A stretch of DNA of 64,000 nt from Flavobacterium psychraerolatum (GCF_025960985.1 NZ_JAOQMX010000001.1:124001-188000); one strand, 5' to 3'. Positions 25,436-37,074 are shown, counted from the first letter of the stretch. Numbers and translations are program-made. The notes: generated by a model not told the origin, from the sequence alone.

Positions 25436-25828
25436 TTATTTTAAAATTAGTTTCAAATAATTATTTCTATCTAAGTAATAGCAAAATATAATTGCTAAAC
25501 TAGCACCAAATACATTTGCACAAACATCTAGCACATCTCCAGAACGGCTTACGGTACAATACTTCTGCAGCAATTCTATTAATATTCCTATAAAAACAGA
25601 AAAAAACCAAGAAAATAGAAAAGGATTTAATTTACTATTTCCTTTAAAATGCAATTTAAAATACAAAAACCAAAGTGTCGTAAATGAAAAATGAAAAAAC
25701 GAATGAATGTATTTATCAAAATTAATGACATTAACTTTTGGAGCACCATCTAACCGAACCAAACACAATACAAGTACAATTAACGTCCAAACAATTGCAA
25801 TTCCAAGAAAAAAATTTTTACGCACCAA
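25436..25828 (-). CDS. VanZ family membrane protein
   Basis: A 130-residue protein with four predicted membrane helices (about 7-25, 43-60, 69-88, 102-122) and the VanZ-type pattern: [12 protein letters not shown] in the second helix region, then [29 protein letters not shown], in which the RxxDxxDxxxNxxG core is recognisable. The function of chromosomal VanZ-like proteins is unclear. Its start overlaps the gcvH stop by 11 bases, so the two are translationally coupled. Confidence 0.85.
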   Translation of the reverse strand: MVRKNFFLGIAIVWTLIVLVLCLVRLDGAPKVNVINFDKYIHSFFHFSFTTLWFLYFKLHFKGNSKLNPFLFSWFFSVFIGILIELLQKYCTVSRSGDVLDVCANVFGASLAIIFCYYLDRNNYLKLILK

Positions 25829-26198
25829 TTAATGCTTTATAATCAACATCAGAAAGCAACGTATCGAAATCCGTAACATCTGATACTTTTATTTTAATCA
25901 TCCACCCAGCACCATAAGGATCCGAATTTACTGCTTCCGGAGTACTTTCTAAAGAATCGTTAAACTCAATAATTTCACCAGCCAAAGGCAAAAATAAATC
26001 TGAAACTGTTTTCACAGCTTCTACAGTGCCAAAAACTTCGTCTTTTTCAAGTACTTGGTCCAAAGTTTCTACTTCTACATAAACAATATCTCCTAGCTCC
26101 TTTTGAGCAAAGTGAGTAATTCCAACTGTTGCAATATCCCCTTCCAGGCTTACCCATTCGTGGTCTTTAGTATACTTTAAATTTGATGGTATGTTCAT
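25818..26198 (-). CDS. gcvH: Glycine cleavage system H protein
   Basis: A 126-residue lipoyl carrier. It has KYTKDHEWV near the N-terminus, the lipoylated lysine in [13 protein letters not shown] (Lys63), and the C-terminal [12 protein letters not shown]. It shuttles the aminomethyl group between the P, T and L proteins of glycine cleavage, none of which is in the window. A TACATTTG promoter element sits 38 bases upstream, so it is transcribed separately from sprA. Its link to VanZ and remB is positional and is shared with other flavobacteria. Confidence 0.96.
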   Translation of the reverse strand: MNIPSNLKYTKDHEWVSLEGDIATVGITHFAQKELGDIVYVEVETLDQVLEKDEVFGTVEAVKTVSDLFLPLAGEIIEFNDSLESTPEAVNSDPYGAGWMIKIKVSDVTDFDTLLSDVDYKALIGA

Positions 26199-26235
26199 TT
26201 TATATGAATTGATAATTAGTATTTAATATATTTTA

Positions 26236-26243
26236 CAAATGTA
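26236..26243 (-). promoter_or_regulatory. -7 promoter element of gcvH
   Basis: Reads TACATTTG on the minus strand, an exact TAnnTTTG match, 37 bases before the gcvH ATG. Confidence 0.5.
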
Positions 26244-26278
26244 GTAATCTTGTATTTAAATTTTGTTGCGTTCTAAAA

Positions 26279-29200
26279 TTAATTCCCAAAATTATAACGG
26301 AGAGTAAATCCAGATCGAATATTTGTTAATGGAAAAGAAGTAGAAATTACAGCTTTAGAAAATGAATGATCGTAATAGAAAATAGCTGTAAGGTTTTTGC
26401 TAAATGAATAATCTGCAGTCAATTTCAAAGACCAAATATTTTGACCTCCTGCTAATTGATTGTTATCATAATTTAAATAACGTACAATTGTCTGATTATT
26501 ACGGTAAGACAAATCGGCCTTCATATTAATATCTCCTTTGATTACACCGGTTGGATTATCGGCTAATCTTGATGAGAAGATAACATCTTTAAAGCGATAA
26601 CCTAAACCAACGATATACTCAACTCCTTTTACCTCCGTCAGCAAATTATTATCAAAACTCATAGATAAAGCTCTATCTTTTTTTATTTCCGTAAGAAATT
26701 TAAAAGCGTTTTTCAATTCGAAATCAACACGAATCAACGGGTTGAATTGTTCCACTAAGTTAACATTAGAAATTAAGGTCTTATTATAGAAATTACCGCT
26801 GTCATCAATACCATTAGGATTCTCATCGTATTTAAAATTAGAACGAAATTGATTGATTGTATAAGAAGCCCTATAATTATGCTGTAATGAAAAACGCTTG
26901 AAATGTTTTTTGAACATACCATAACGCATCAAACCATTGTATTTGATTGACCAGTTTGGTATTGGAAAATTCCTGAAAGCCCCCAATGAACTACTTGCTG
27001 CATCTCCACCAGTATAGGCTGCCAAGAAAGCTGGCAATAATACAGCTTGGTTGTTTTTACCAAAACCTATCGGAAAACCATCAGCATCAATATTAGCAAT
27101 ATTATTTATATCTATACCTTTGGCTGTTGCCAATCGATTTGCTACAACTAATCTATTCTCTCTAAATTCATTAAATACCTGTGAAAAATTTTCATCACTA
27201 GTAGAAAAAGCAGACTTGATCATTACAGTTGATATCGAGAACATACCGTATGTATATGGCGATCGAGAATTATAAGTACCATCTGAAGAAACATCGTACT
27301 GCTCTGAATAGTTGCTAGAATACGACCTATCAACAGTTAAATCAATCTTCAAATCAGGAAATAAATCTACATTGGCTGTACCTTTAAGTGTTTTTGTACT
27401 TACCTGAGAAAAGTTTTGATTAAAATCTTGATAACTAGTCAACCATCCATTTTTTGCAGCCTCATATCGCACATCGTCTTGACTACCAAAAACAAACCCT
27501 AAAGTAGGTTTTGATGAACCGAAAAATCCTAATCCTGGAGTATAACCAGGTAATACTGTACCACTATTATCTGTATAATTAAGTTGTATATTTTTCACAC
27601 TTGTCAAGATACCAATCAATCCATCTCTAAATGGGCTCTCTTTGTTAGCAACATTATTAGCAGCTATATTTACTACTTTCTCTCCTGGTTTTGGTAATGC
27701 TCTTGGCTTCAGCAACTGTTTTCCGGCAGGCTTTTTAGTTAGTCCCAAATACTTATATAGCATATCCATATTAAACGATCCATTCAAAGTATGTGATCTA
27801 GCATTTTGAATTGTATTTCCTAAATTATAAGTAATATTATCTATTTCTAAATCCTTTAAAAAGGTAGAAGATCGTTGCCAACTATAATTACCTGTATAAG
27901 TGTAATTTGCTTTAACAAAACTAAATAACGGAATTTTATTAATTGGAATTTCATAATTCACCACCAATTGCTGAGTATGATTATAAGGATCACCACTATC
28001 CCAATAGCCATCCCATATACTTAAGTCATCTATTGGATCATTATTTTCATTCAAATAATTTTTTACAATATTGGCAGACGAGGCAGTATAATTTAATTTA
28101 AGTGATTTTGTTAAATTAAAATTGACTCCATATTGGTAATTAAAAGCAAAATTCCTTCTATACAATGGATCCAATCCAATACCGTCAACATCAACTTGTC
28201 TAAATTTTTGGCGATTATATTGTCTATTTATATTTGTATTGAACGTAATACTAGAGGGTAAATAATTAAAATTAAAATCGCTTAGCATTTTCCAATACGA
28301 ACTCTTTTTCATGAACTTTGTTTTCTTGAAAGGTTCAATAGGTTTCGTTTGGAAACTATATGAATAATCTACTGCAGTAAGTGACTGTTGATCTAGATAC
28401 TCTTCAATTTGATAATCATGGCGTTCTACTTTATTAATAGATTGTGAAAACGTAAAATTTTCTGGATCATAAACATGTTGTTTTTGCTCCGCACCTCTTT
28501 GCTTTCGAACACCTATAAAGTTAATACTCGTACGTTTTGTATAATCTACAGCACGATTGATAATATTATTTTTCTCAGCTTGACTAGCAGTATATTCTAA
28601 CAATTCTTTAATTCTAATATCCGAGTTAAAAGGATCATAAAGTGGTGTAATTGTTTCTTCCCCTACAGAATAATTGAAAGGTAAATTTATCCCCCATTTA
28701 CTAGGTAATAATTTACCCAAATTAATATTGGTTACAATATTATATTGCTGAATATCTTCACGGCTACGTTCATTTGGACCTTGCTCAATAGCACCAAAAC
28801 CAAATGTACTTTTCTTTCCAGTAGCTGAAATAGTAGCCAAGTCGGCAAAATTAGTATCGACATTTAATAAAGCAGCCATTCCACCAGAGTTATCCATTCC
28901 TGCCAAACGTAATTCATCAAACCATACCTCACCTTTAACCTTACCGTCAGTAATAGCTGCTTTACTTTTGATCCCTACCATTAAATTCCTTACCATACCA
29001 AAGTTAGGATTTCCCTTAACCCCTAATGTAAGTTTATTAATCTTAGACCCCGAACTACCATCTAATTCTCCTTCCTCTTGATAATAAATCCCATCCAATG
29101 GCAAAGTAGATATATCAACTGATTTATACTTAATTTTCAATGCTGTTAGCAAACTTAATGTTAGGTTAATTTGATTACTTTCTGGCCAAACAGCTTCTTC

Positions 29201-32200
29201 ACTAAGCTTTGTACAACCAGAAGGCTGTGTAACTTTCAAAGGGATTTCTATCTGATAAAAATCGTCTGTAAAATCATTTCCAAAACGAATAAAACCTACC
29301 AATTGATCATCTCCTAATAACGCTTGATTAGGTAAAGATTCTGCATGCAAAAACATTTTTAATTCCTTATATTGACGCATATCAATACTCACATTTTTGT
29401 ATACAGCTCTAGAATCCCCTGACTCCAATCCACTACCAGAGACTCTCAACGACAGAGATTGCTCATTTTGATTAATGATAGTATTATTATTATATAATTG
29501 CTCTCTTACAACCCCCGGAGGTTGAATATAATTAATTGGACATCGTGTATTATTTTCCTGAATATTCACAGCCAACACGTCAAAATCTGTACCATCATCA
29601 ACTACATTAGTATCACTAAAATCTAGCGTATTGGTATAACGTCTCCACTCACCACGGACCAAATCCAAAGACCCAAATCGCAAGGTTACTTCTTGATCGA
29701 ATCCTGTCATAAACATTCTCATAAAACGAATAGACCTAAAATCAGTAATATCACCAATCTTATTTTGAGGTTGTGCAACAGGAATTTTAAACTGTATCCA
29801 TCTTGCTGCAGTCGTTTCTCCATTTGGCAAATCAACTTGTGTCTCCCTTATATCGGTAATAAAATTTTCACCAATTTGCATATCCTTTCTCATATCAATA
29901 CTATATTCATAATAAGCATTGATTGTATTCATAGTATTGTCTTTATTAATATCCTCAACATCTGGCGCTGTAGTAGCGGCACGATTAGCATCATTAATAT
30001 CAACCGCTGAATTTCCTTGTTGTCCATTATAATTCTTATAGCGATCGACAATACTTCCAGTTGTATTCAAATAATAGGTATAATCATCGGCAGCTGGATC
30101 GACTTCTGTTGCAAAATTATTATATACTTCAGCTTCAGTTCCATTAGCTAAACCGTCTAAACCAACATCTTGGTTAGATCGATTATTTACATTTGTATCG
30201 AAAGCATAAATCAAAGATTGTGAAGCTGGCACATCCCCCCAGATTGGTCTTGGATTCGTTAATATTTGATCAGGACCTAAGCCATTCTCAAATTGTTTAC
30301 GACCATCTTTTAAAATATCTTCGGAAATCTCTCCTAAATTAAAATATACTTTCCCTGTATTCGATGCTGCTACCTCCCCGTTACCAACGTATGGATCTTG
30401 AACCCAGAACTGAATGTACTCAACATTTCCTTGTTCAAAATTGGTTGAATTAATTGCTCGCATGATTCCTCCAAAATTCTCTTTTGGATTTACGGCAAAA
30501 TTAACATTATTATTATAGGGCCCTCTTTCTGTAGGGAAATAAGTTAAATCTAAAGTGCTTACTACTTGTGTTTGTCCCAAAGCAATATCTGTCAATGGGT
30601 ATAATTCTTGACTATACACCCTTCTAGTTTTATTTAATGACAAATCATTATTACTGATACCTGGAGGTTTTGATGTATAAAAAATAGGATCAATTGTATA
30701 CCAAGCCAATTTGGATCTTTTAAAACCATAACTCAAATCATTGGACGCAGCACCAAAATCATATAAGCTAGTCGAACTCCGTTCTGGCGTAGAAGAGAGG
30801 CTCCAAGCATAAGCAGAACGCATATCGATGGAGGACTGTGATCCTTCAAAATCATCAACATAAATAGTTGATTCTCCACCAAAACTATCAATTTTGGATG
30901 CATTTGGCTTCAAAAACGCAATCTCCCCCCTTACCGATAAATTAGAAGGCACATCGGTATCTACATTTGGAAGTTTATTTACCAAACGGGTAAAGAAAGG
31001 AACTTCGGTAGAAAAATTTGTATTGAATCCAAAAATAGTATTATTTACAGATTCTTGACCATAGTTCGATTTAGTTGTAAAAGGTCTTTCACTCATTTTA
31101 AGTAAAGTCCCACCAATCACAAATTTATCAGATATTTTATGTTCGACATTTACACCCATAAAACGGGTTGTCTGTTGTCCAAAAATTGAATTATTTTCTA
31201 AAGAAACGTTAATTGGAGTATTTGATGCTTGTAGAGAAGCATCAAGAATTTGCACACGACCTAACTGATAATTAACACTATAATCAATACCTTCTACCAA
31301 AGTACGACCTCCAGCGGTTACCACTACAGAACCTTGCGGTACATTAAATGCACCAATTGGAATCCCGTCACTTCCTGTTGATTTGTACTTACCTCTTAAC
31401 AAAAACTTATTTTTATCACTATCTTGCAAAGCCCCAGCTTGTGTACTTTGGTACATACTTCTAAAAACATATTTCTTCTGATTCTGATTATACAACTCCG
31501 CGTCACCTGCGTAAGTTACAGCTGGATCTGTACTTAATTTATTAAATAACAATTCACCAAATGGCTCCTTAGAGGTGAAAATAATTCTACCATTTTGAGA
31601 GTCCATTGTTATGCCTTCGATAAAATCAAAAAAACCATCACCACCAGTCTGCGGATCATTATTATAATTTAATTTATCTAAGTTAAAAACTTTTAACAAT
31701 GGAGTTTCTGCGATCTTATCGCCAGCAGCCGGATTGTCAGGAAACGGTACAGGAATACCTGCTATATTTTTAGCTTCGGTAATATAATTTAAAGGAGATG
31801 GATCTGTATAAAGAATATTAAATCTAAAATCACCTTGCTTTACTTGATAAGCACCAGGGATCTGATAAATATTTTTCATCATCAAATTCCACATTGGATT
31901 TTGAACGTATGTTAAATTACTTTTTAGCATTTTAAGAACCAAACTTTGCGTAATAACAGCCTGACCAGAAGAAGTCCCCGAAACTACAGTAGATTCTACA
32001 CCATCATTACCAAACTCTCCAACTTGATATACTTTATCACCAATGGTATATTCATAAGCAACTGCAAGAACTTCGTCGTTAGACAAACGTTGTTGTAAAG
32101 AAATATAACCTAATTGAGTATTATAAGTATATTCAGTCGGTAGCAATTTTCTAGCATTTTCTAGTTTCGAATAATCCTGACCTTCTCTGGCTGTAAAACC

Positions 32201-33439
32201 ATTAAAGCCTGAATTTGAAGTAGCAACCTCTCTAATATTTGCATTCAACAAACTTGAACCAATACCTATTTGCGCAGGGTCAAATTTATTGTTTCTATTA
32301 TCTGCTGGAGAATCTGTGGCATTATTAAACATTCCAATTGAAGATTCCTTCACTACTATTTGATTGTCTGATACACCTGTAAATTGCCCTTCACCTAAAT
32401 CCTGAAGCGCAATAATATTCCTTAAGTTATTTGAATTTGTAGTAACACGATTCTGTTTATTTGTAACCCAAATTTCCAATCTAGTAATTTGCACTCTACT
32501 ATCAATAAACGGATAGTTTTTAAGGGCCGAATCATATTTATTCCTAAAAAACTGAGATAAAAAAAAGTGCCTATCATTATCGTAATCTAAAGCATAAACA
32601 TCAAAATCTTGAATTGTTCCACCACCTTGAACTACTACACTTTTAGTTTGAGATTTTTGTTCAGAAAAAACTCCAGTTACAGTCGTTTTCCCAAACTGCA
32701 ATTGCGCTTTTACACCAAACAAACTTTGAGCTCCACGAATCAGAGAACTATTTAAAGGCATACTCACATTACCCACCTCAATTTTTTGAATGATATCATC
32801 CTCTGTTGGTTTGTAATCTAACTTTAATAAATTTTGAAATGCAAAAGTAGACTGTGTATCATAATTAGCATTTACATTCATTCTGGTTCCTACTTTACCC
32901 ATTAAACTCATACTAATCCTTTGATTAAAATCAAAAGCTAGATTGGAGCGATTTCGAGGAGAAAACGAAGGGTTATCTTGTTTTGAATAACGAGCACCCA
33001 AATCCATTTCTACTGAACCAGTGGGCTTTACATCGATAGTATTTCCGCCGAAAATAGTCTCAAAAAAGCCCGAATTCACGTAATATTTAGGTAATAAATC
33101 CCTTTTTGCCTCTTCACTACCTTCTTTCTTTCCATCAATAGCATCCGCTTTTTGTTTGAAATACCCACGCATTGATTCTTTCACAACCAAACTTTCATAT
33201 TCCTGTGGAGATAATATAATTGGATAATTAATAGAAAAACCATCTACAGAATTAGTATAAATATACCGATCTGTTTTTGGGTCATAAGTATAAGCTGATA
33301 AAATACTTTGAGGTTCTTTCATTTGGACTTTCCCTAGAGAAAATCCTTTTTTAACAGTATCTTGAGCTACAACATTCACTTGAGCCACCGATACAAAACC
33401 ACAAAACAAGATCAGTAAAAGAGTACAAATCCTACACAT
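26279..33439 (-). CDS. sprA: SprA, outer-membrane translocon of type IX secretion
   Basis: A 2386-residue protein, close to the roughly 2400 of the F. johnsoniae protein. A signal peptide (about 1-20) leads into the conserved N-terminal region (GKVQMKEPQSILSAYTYDPK, then DGFSINYPIIL), and the protein is rich in barrel strands and N/D-rich loops throughout. It ends FTLRYNFGN, a typical barrel-closing strand. SprA forms the giant 36-strand barrel through which type IX substrates and gliding adhesins leave the cell. It follows ruvA by 11 bases and is likely cotranscribed with it. The window also holds a PorP/SprF protein, gldD, gldE and a remB-like gene of the same machinery. Confidence 0.97.
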   Translation of the reverse strand: MCRICTLLLILFCGFVSVAQVNVVAQDTVKKGFSLGKVQMKEPQSILSAYTYDPKTDRYIYTNSVDGFSINYPIILSPQEYESLVVKESMRGYFKQKADAIDGKKEGSEEAKRDLLPKYYVNSGFFETIFGGNTIDVKPTGSVEMDLGARYSKQDNPSFSPRNRSNLAFDFNQRISMSLMGKVGTRMNVNANYDTQSTFAFQNLLKLDYKPTEDDIIQKIEVGNVSMPLNSSLIRGAQSLFGVKAQLQFGKTTVTGVFSEQKSQTKSVVVQGGGTIQDFDVYALDYDNDRHFFLSQFFRNKYDSALKNYPFIDSRVQITRLEIWVTNKQNRVTTNSNNLRNIIALQDLGEGQFTGVSDNQIVVKESSIGMFNNATDSPADNRNNKFDPAQIGIGSSLLNANIREVATSNSGFNGFTAREGQDYSKLENARKLLPTEYTYNTQLGYISLQQRLSNDEVLAVAYEYTIGDKVYQVGEFGNDGVESTVVSGTSSGQAVITQSLVLKMLKSNLTYVQNPMWNLMMKNIYQIPGAYQVKQGDFRFNILYTDPSPLNYITEAKNIAGIPVPFPDNPAAGDKIAETPLLKVFNLDKLNYNNDPQTGGDGFFDFIEGITMDSQNGRIIFTSKEPFGELLFNKLSTDPAVTYAGDAELYNQNQKKYVFRSMYQSTQAGALQDSDKNKFLLRGKYKSTGSDGIPIGAFNVPQGSVVVTAGGRTLVEGIDYSVNYQLGRVQILDASLQASNTPINVSLENNSIFGQQTTRFMGVNVEHKISDKFVIGGTLLKMSERPFTTKSNYGQESVNNTIFGFNTNFSTEVPFFTRLVNKLPNVDTDVPSNLSVRGEIAFLKPNASKIDSFGGESTIYVDDFEGSQSSIDMRSAYAWSLSSTPERSSTSLYDFGAASNDLSYGFKRSKLAWYTIDPIFYTSKPPGISNNDLSLNKTRRVYSQELYPLTDIALGQTQVVSTLDLTYFPTERGPYNNNVNFAVNPKENFGGIMRAINSTNFEQGNVEYIQFWVQDPYVGNGEVAASNTGKVYFNLGEISEDILKDGRKQFENGLGPDQILTNPRPIWGDVPASQSLIYAFDTNVNNRSNQDVGLDGLANGTEAEVYNNFATEVDPAADDYTYYLNTTGSIVDRYKNYNGQQGNSAVDINDANRAATTAPDVEDINKDNTMNTINAYYEYSIDMRKDMQIGENFITDIRETQVDLPNGETTAARWIQFKIPVAQPQNKIGDITDFRSIRFMRMFMTGFDQEVTLRFGSLDLVRGEWRRYTNTLDFSDTNVVDDGTDFDVLAVNIQENNTRCPINYIQPPGVVREQLYNNNTIINQNEQSLSLRVSGSGLESGDSRAVYKNVSIDMRQYKELKMFLHAESLPNQALLGDDQLVGFIRFGNDFTDDFYQIEIPLKVTQPSGCTKLSEEAVWPESNQINLTLSLLTALKIKYKSVDISTLPLDGIYYQEEGELDGSSGSKINKLTLGVKGNPNFGMVRNLMVGIKSKAAITDGKVKGEVWFDELRLAGMDNSGGMAALLNVDTNFADLATISATGKKSTFGFGAIEQGPNERSREDIQQYNIVTNINLGKLLPSKWGINLPFNYSVGEETITPLYDPFNSDIRIKELLEYTASQAEKNNIINRAVDYTKRTSINFIGVRKQRGAEQKQHVYDPENFTFSQSINKVERHDYQIEEYLDQQSLTAVDYSYSFQTKPIEPFKKTKFMKKSSYWKMLSDFNFNYLPSSITFNTNINRQYNRQKFRQVDVDGIGLDPLYRRNFAFNYQYGVNFNLTKSLKLNYTASSANIVKNYLNENNDPIDDLSIWDGYWDSGDPYNHTQQLVVNYEIPINKIPLFSFVKANYTYTGNYSWQRSSTFLKDLEIDNITYNLGNTIQNARSHTLNGSFNMDMLYKYLGLTKKPAGKQLLKPRALPKPGEKVVNIAANNVANKESPFRDGLIGILTSVKNIQLNYTDNSGTVLPGYTPGLGFFGSSKPTLGFVFGSQDDVRYEAAKNGWLTSYQDFNQNFSQVSTKTLKGTANVDLFPDLKIDLTVDRSYSSNYSEQYDVSSDGTYNSRSPYTYGMFSISTVMIKSAFSTSDENFSQVFNEFRENRLVVANRLATAKGIDINNIANIDADGFPIGFGKNNQAVLLPAFLAAYTGGDAASSSLGAFRNFPIPNWSIKYNGLMRYGMFKKHFKRFSLQHNYRASYTINQFRSNFKYDENPNGIDDSGNFYNKTLISNVNLVEQFNPLIRVDFELKNAFKFLTEIKKDRALSMSFDNNLLTEVKGVEYIVGLGYRFKDVIFSSRLADNPTGVIKGDINMKADLSYRNNQTIVRYLNYDNNQLAGGQNIWSLKLTADYSFSKNLTAIFYYDHSFSKAVISTSFPLTNIRSGFTLRYNFGN

Positions 33440-33450
33440 ATAATTCGTGT

Positions 33451-34032
33451 TTACAAATTTTTTAAAGCCTTTTTAATAATCGTTTCAACAGAAGCATCTG
33501 GATCTTCCTTAACAATTTTTTCAATAATTTTCTCAGATGCTTTACGAACAAAACCTAAAACCTCTAGTGCAGATAACGCTTCATCTCGATTTGTATTGCT
33601 TTGCGAGATTGAAACTTCATCTATATCATATAATTTAAGCATCTTCTCCTTCAGGTCCAAAATCACTCTTTGAGCCGTTTTAATCCCTATACCTTTTATA
33701 GATTGAATCGTTGCCACATCTCCTGATGCAATAGCATTTATTATTTGCTTAGGATCCATAGAAGAGAGCATTTGTCTCGCAATGTTCGCTCCAATTCCAG
33801 AAACAGATATTAATAGTTTAAAAATTTCTCTTTCAGATTTTTCAACAAAGCCATACAAAGTTTGGGAATCTTCTTTTACTTGTAAGTAGGTAAATAATTT
33901 TATAAAATCAGCATTAGGCAATAACGAAAAAGTATGGAGAGAAATATTTATATGATACCCTACACCTCCACAATCGATCACGACATCTGTTGGTGTTTTT
34001 TCAACTAACTTCCCTTGTAAATGTGCTATCAT
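33451..34032 (-). CDS. ruvA: Holliday junction branch migration protein RuvA
   Basis: A 193-residue protein with the N-terminal OB domain (MIAHLQGKLVEKTPTDVVIDCGGVGYHINIS), two helix-hairpin-helix motifs (LLISVSGIGANIA and IQSIKGIGIKTAQRVILDLK) and the C-terminal domain III that touches RuvB. It binds four-way junctions as a tetramer. ruvB is in the same window at 38-39 kb but in a separate unit. It lies 11 bases before sprA. Confidence 0.96.
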   Translation of the reverse strand: MIAHLQGKLVEKTPTDVVIDCGGVGYHINISLHTFSLLPNADFIKLFTYLQVKEDSQTLYGFVEKSEREIFKLLISVSGIGANIARQMLSSMDPKQIINAIASGDVATIQSIKGIGIKTAQRVILDLKEKMLKLYDIDEVSISQSNTNRDEALSALEVLGFVRKASEKIIEKIVKEDPDASVETIIKKALKNL

Positions 34033-34048
34033 ATTTCAATTAAATAAA

Positions 34049-34080
34049 ACACCTATAGCTTAAAAGTAAGCTATAGGTGT
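34049..34080 (-). terminator. Rho-independent terminator after maeB
   Basis: Perfect 13-bp stem (ACACCTATAGCTT with AAGCTATAGGTGT) over a 6-base loop, followed by TTTTATTT on the minus strand. It separates maeB from ruvA-sprA. Confidence 0.9.
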
Positions 34081-34100
34081 AACTGTAAAAACTACTTAAA

Positions 34101-36380
34101 TTATTTTTTCCTTTTTCCTTTTTCCTGTGCATCCAACACTGCAATCGTTGCCATATTTACCATTTCTTCAACACTAGCACCCAATTGGAAGATGTGGACC
34201 GGTTTGCCCATTCCCATCATAATCGGACCTATTGACTCCACTTTATTCAATTCTTTCAACAATTTATAAGTGATATTAGCTGAGTCTAAATTTGGAAAAA
34301 TCAAAGTATTAACTTTTTTACCAACCAATTTTGAAAATGGAAATTTTTCTTTTAACATCTCTGGGTTTAATGCGAAATCGGATTGAATTTCACCATCAAC
34401 AATTAGATCTGGATGATTTTCGTGTAAATAAGCTACAGCCTCCCTTACCTTATTTGCTTTTTCATTAGTAGAAGAACCGTAATTTGAATAAGAAACCATT
34501 GCAATTACAGGTTCTACTCCAAACATTCTTGCGGTTTTCGCCGTCATCAAAGCAATATTTGCAAGTTCAATAGCAGTTGGATCAATATTTACCGCAGTAT
34601 CAGACAAAAACATTGGTCCTCTTGCAGTCATCATCAAATTTGTAGTAGCTACTATGGATGCTCTTGCTGCTTTGTTAACCATTTGTAACATTGGCTTCAA
34701 AACAGTAGCATAACTTCTTGTATGACCTGTTACCAAACCATCAGCCTCACCTGTATTAATCATCATTGCAGCAAAATAATTCCTTTCACGCATCAATCGT
34801 TGTGCATCATACAAAGTAATACCTCGTCTTTTTCGTGTTTCAAAATAATTTTCTGCAAAACGATTTCGTCTTGATGTCTCCTCTTTATCTTTTGGATCGA
34901 TAATCTCGACATTAGCATCAAAACCTAATTCTGCTTTTAATTCCGATATAATTTCTTTATTACCCAACAAAATTGGAATAGCAACACCTTCTTCTAACAC
35001 AATCTGAGCTGCTTTTAAAACGTCTAAATGTTCTGCTTCTGCAAAAACAATACGCTTTGGATCCATTTTCGCTTTATTACTTATCATACGAAGCATTTTA
35101 TTGTCGTTTCCTAAACGTTCCAATAAATCTTCCTCATATTTTGCCCAATCCATAATTGGGTTTAGAGCTACACCAGATTCCATTGCTGCTCTAGCAACAG
35201 CAGGTGCTACAATTGCAATTAATCTTGGATCAAATGGTTTTGGAATTATATACTCTTTACCAAAAACTAATTTTGTCGCACCATAGGCTACATTTACTTG
35301 CTCAGGAACAGATTCCTTTGCAAGAGAAGCTAAAGCTTTTACTGCAGCCATTTTCATAGCCTCATTAATTTTGGTAGCACGTACGTCTAATGCACCACGA
35401 AAAATATATGGAAAGCCTAAAACATTATTAACTTGATTAGGATGATCAGATCGTCCAGTAGCCATAATAACATCTTTTCTAGTCTCAATCGCTAAATTAT
35501 AATCAATTTCTGGGTTTGGATTTGCCATTGCAAAAACAATAGGATTATCTGCCATTCCAAGTAACATTTGCGCCGACATAATATCTCCAGAAGACAACCC
35601 TAAAAATATATCTGCTCCAACAAGTGCCTCTTCAAGACCTATTGAATCCATATCTTTTGCATATTTCAATTGGAGTTCTGATAATGCTGGATTATTTTTA
35701 GTTAATAAACCTTTACTATTAAACATCAATATGTTTTCAAGTTTAACACCAAGCAACATATACAAATCCGCACAAGCCAAAGCTGCAGAACCTGCACCAG
35801 ACACCACCATTTTTACATCCTCGGCTTTTTTATCTGCTAATTCAAGTGCGTTGATTAATGCTGCTGACGAAATTATTGCTGTTCCGTGTTGATCATCATG
35901 CATCACTGGTATATTCAACTCTTCAACCAACCTACGCTCAATTTCAAAAGACTCGGGCGCTTTTATATCTTCTAGATTAATCCCCCCAAAAGTGGGTGCA
36001 ATATTTTTTACTGTTTGAATAAACTCTTCAATGTTTTTCGTATCCACCTCAATATCAAAAACATCAATATCTGCAAAAATCTTAAACAATAAACCTTTAC
36101 CCTCCATTACTGGTTTGGATGCTTCTGGCCCTATATCACCAAGACCTAGAACTGCTGTACCATTAGATATCACAGCAACTAAATTTCCTTTAGCAGTATA
36201 CTTGTAAACATTATTAACATCCTTAGCAATTTCCAAACAAGGCTCAGCAACACCCGGAGAATAAGCTAATGACAAATCTCTTTGCGTTGCATATTTTTTT
36301 GTTGGAACTACCTGTATTTTTCCTGGAGTAGGTTTTGCATGATACAATAATGCCTCTCTTCTTTTACTATCCTTGTTCAT
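34101..36380 (-). CDS. maeB: NADP-dependent malic enzyme with phosphotransacetylase-like domain
   Basis: A 759-residue two-domain protein. Residues about 1-430 are the malic enzyme part ([24 protein letters not shown], and the nucleotide-binding [15 protein letters not shown]). Residues about 430-759 are a phosphate acetyl/butyryltransferase-like domain ([21 protein letters not shown], then [22 protein letters not shown] segment). It decarboxylates malate to pyruvate with NADP, and the C-terminal domain is thought to regulate by binding acetyl-CoA. Length is standard for MaeB. It has its own promoter and terminator. Confidence 0.96.
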   Translation of the reverse strand: MNKDSKRREALLYHAKPTPGKIQVVPTKKYATQRDLSLAYSPGVAEPCLEIAKDVNNVYKYTAKGNLVAVISNGTAVLGLGDIGPEASKPVMEGKGLLFKIFADIDVFDIEVDTKNIEEFIQTVKNIAPTFGGINLEDIKAPESFEIERRLVEELNIPVMHDDQHGTAIISSAALINALELADKKAEDVKMVVSGAGSAALACADLYMLLGVKLENILMFNSKGLLTKNNPALSELQLKYAKDMDSIGLEEALVGADIFLGLSSGDIMSAQMLLGMADNPIVFAMANPNPEIDYNLAIETRKDVIMATGRSDHPNQVNNVLGFPYIFRGALDVRATKINEAMKMAAVKALASLAKESVPEQVNVAYGATKLVFGKEYIIPKPFDPRLIAIVAPAVARAAMESGVALNPIMDWAKYEEDLLERLGNDNKMLRMISNKAKMDPKRIVFAEAEHLDVLKAAQIVLEEGVAIPILLGNKEIISELKAELGFDANVEIIDPKDKEETSRRNRFAENYFETRKRRGITLYDAQRLMRERNYFAAMMINTGEADGLVTGHTRSYATVLKPMLQMVNKAARASIVATTNLMMTARGPMFLSDTAVNIDPTAIELANIALMTAKTARMFGVEPVIAMVSYSNYGSSTNEKANKVREAVAYLHENHPDLIVDGEIQSDFALNPEMLKEKFPFSKLVGKKVNTLIFPNLDSANITYKLLKELNKVESIGPIMMGMGKPVHIFQLGASVEEMVNMATIAVLDAQEKGKRKK

Positions 36381-36404
36381 AAACTTGATTTTTATCCTAA
36401 TTTA

Positions 36405-36412
36405 CAAAGATA
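36405..36412 (-). promoter_or_regulatory. -7 promoter element of maeB
   Basis: Reads TATCTTTG on the minus strand, an exact TAnnTTTG match, 24 bases before the ATG. Confidence 0.5.
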
Positions 36413-36480
36413 TAAGACTTGGTTTAATAAGGAAGCATTTCTCTTAATCTTTTCTTAAAAAAAATTTAGAATTAAATAAC

Positions 36481-36510
36481 AAAAAAAAAGCCACAATAAT
36501 TTGCGGCTTT
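36481..36510 (-). terminator. Rho-independent terminator after the CBS gene
   Basis: On the minus strand AAGCCGCAA pairs with TTGTGGCTT (one G-U) and is followed by nine T. It lies 24 bases after the CBS protein stop codon. Confidence 0.88.
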
Positions 36511-36533
36511 TATGATACGTTTATTTGTTAACT

Positions 36534-36968
36534 TTATAGTTGAGTACCGTTAATATAAGAATCCAAATGACTAATCGTTTCTTTTTGGCTTTCAATAATT
36601 CCTTTCACAACATCTCCAATAGAAATCACTCCCAACACAGCATTCCCATCTACAACTGGCAAATGCCTAATTCTTTTCCCACTCATTAAGCCCATACAAA
36701 AGTCAATTGAATCAGTAGATTTAACGGTAATAATACCAGTACCCATAATTTCTTTAACCAAAGTACCTTTTGACGTTTTCTCCTTCAATACAATCTTGCG
36801 GGCATAGTCTCTTTCAGATAAAATCCCGACGATAACACCATCCTCTATAACGAGTAAAGCACCTACATTCTTCTCTCCCATGACCTTTAAGGCATCATAA
36901 ACAGAAATAGTAGAAACTATTGAAAAAACTTCACCCCCCTTAACAATTATTATTTGATTTACAGTCAT
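36534..36968 (-). CDS. CBS-pair domain protein
   Basis: A 144-residue cytoplasmic protein made of two CBS motifs. The first has SVYDALKVMGEKNVGALLVIEDG and GILSERDYARKIV. The second has KSTDSIDFCMGLMSGKRIRHLPVVDG and GVISIGDVVKGII. Stand-alone CBS pairs bind adenine nucleotides and act as energy or redox sensors for other proteins. The partner here cannot be told. It forms its own unit with a terminator directly downstream. Confidence 0.9.
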   Translation of the reverse strand: MTVNQIIIVKGGEVFSIVSTISVYDALKVMGEKNVGALLVIEDGVIVGILSERDYARKIVLKEKTSKGTLVKEIMGTGIITVKSTDSIDFCMGLMSGKRIRHLPVVDGNAVLGVISIGDVVKGIIESQKETISHLDSYINGTQL

Positions 36969-37074
36969 ATTGAAAATATATTAGGATTATAAAGTTATAC
37001 AAATAAAACCAAATAAGAGATAATATTAATATAAAAAAATAACCTAAAAATCTTTCTTAATACATTAAATAAAA

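Noticed and set aside
29693..30010. 105-residue plus-strand frame inside sprA
   Set aside because: Antisense to sprA with low-complexity composition and no start signal.
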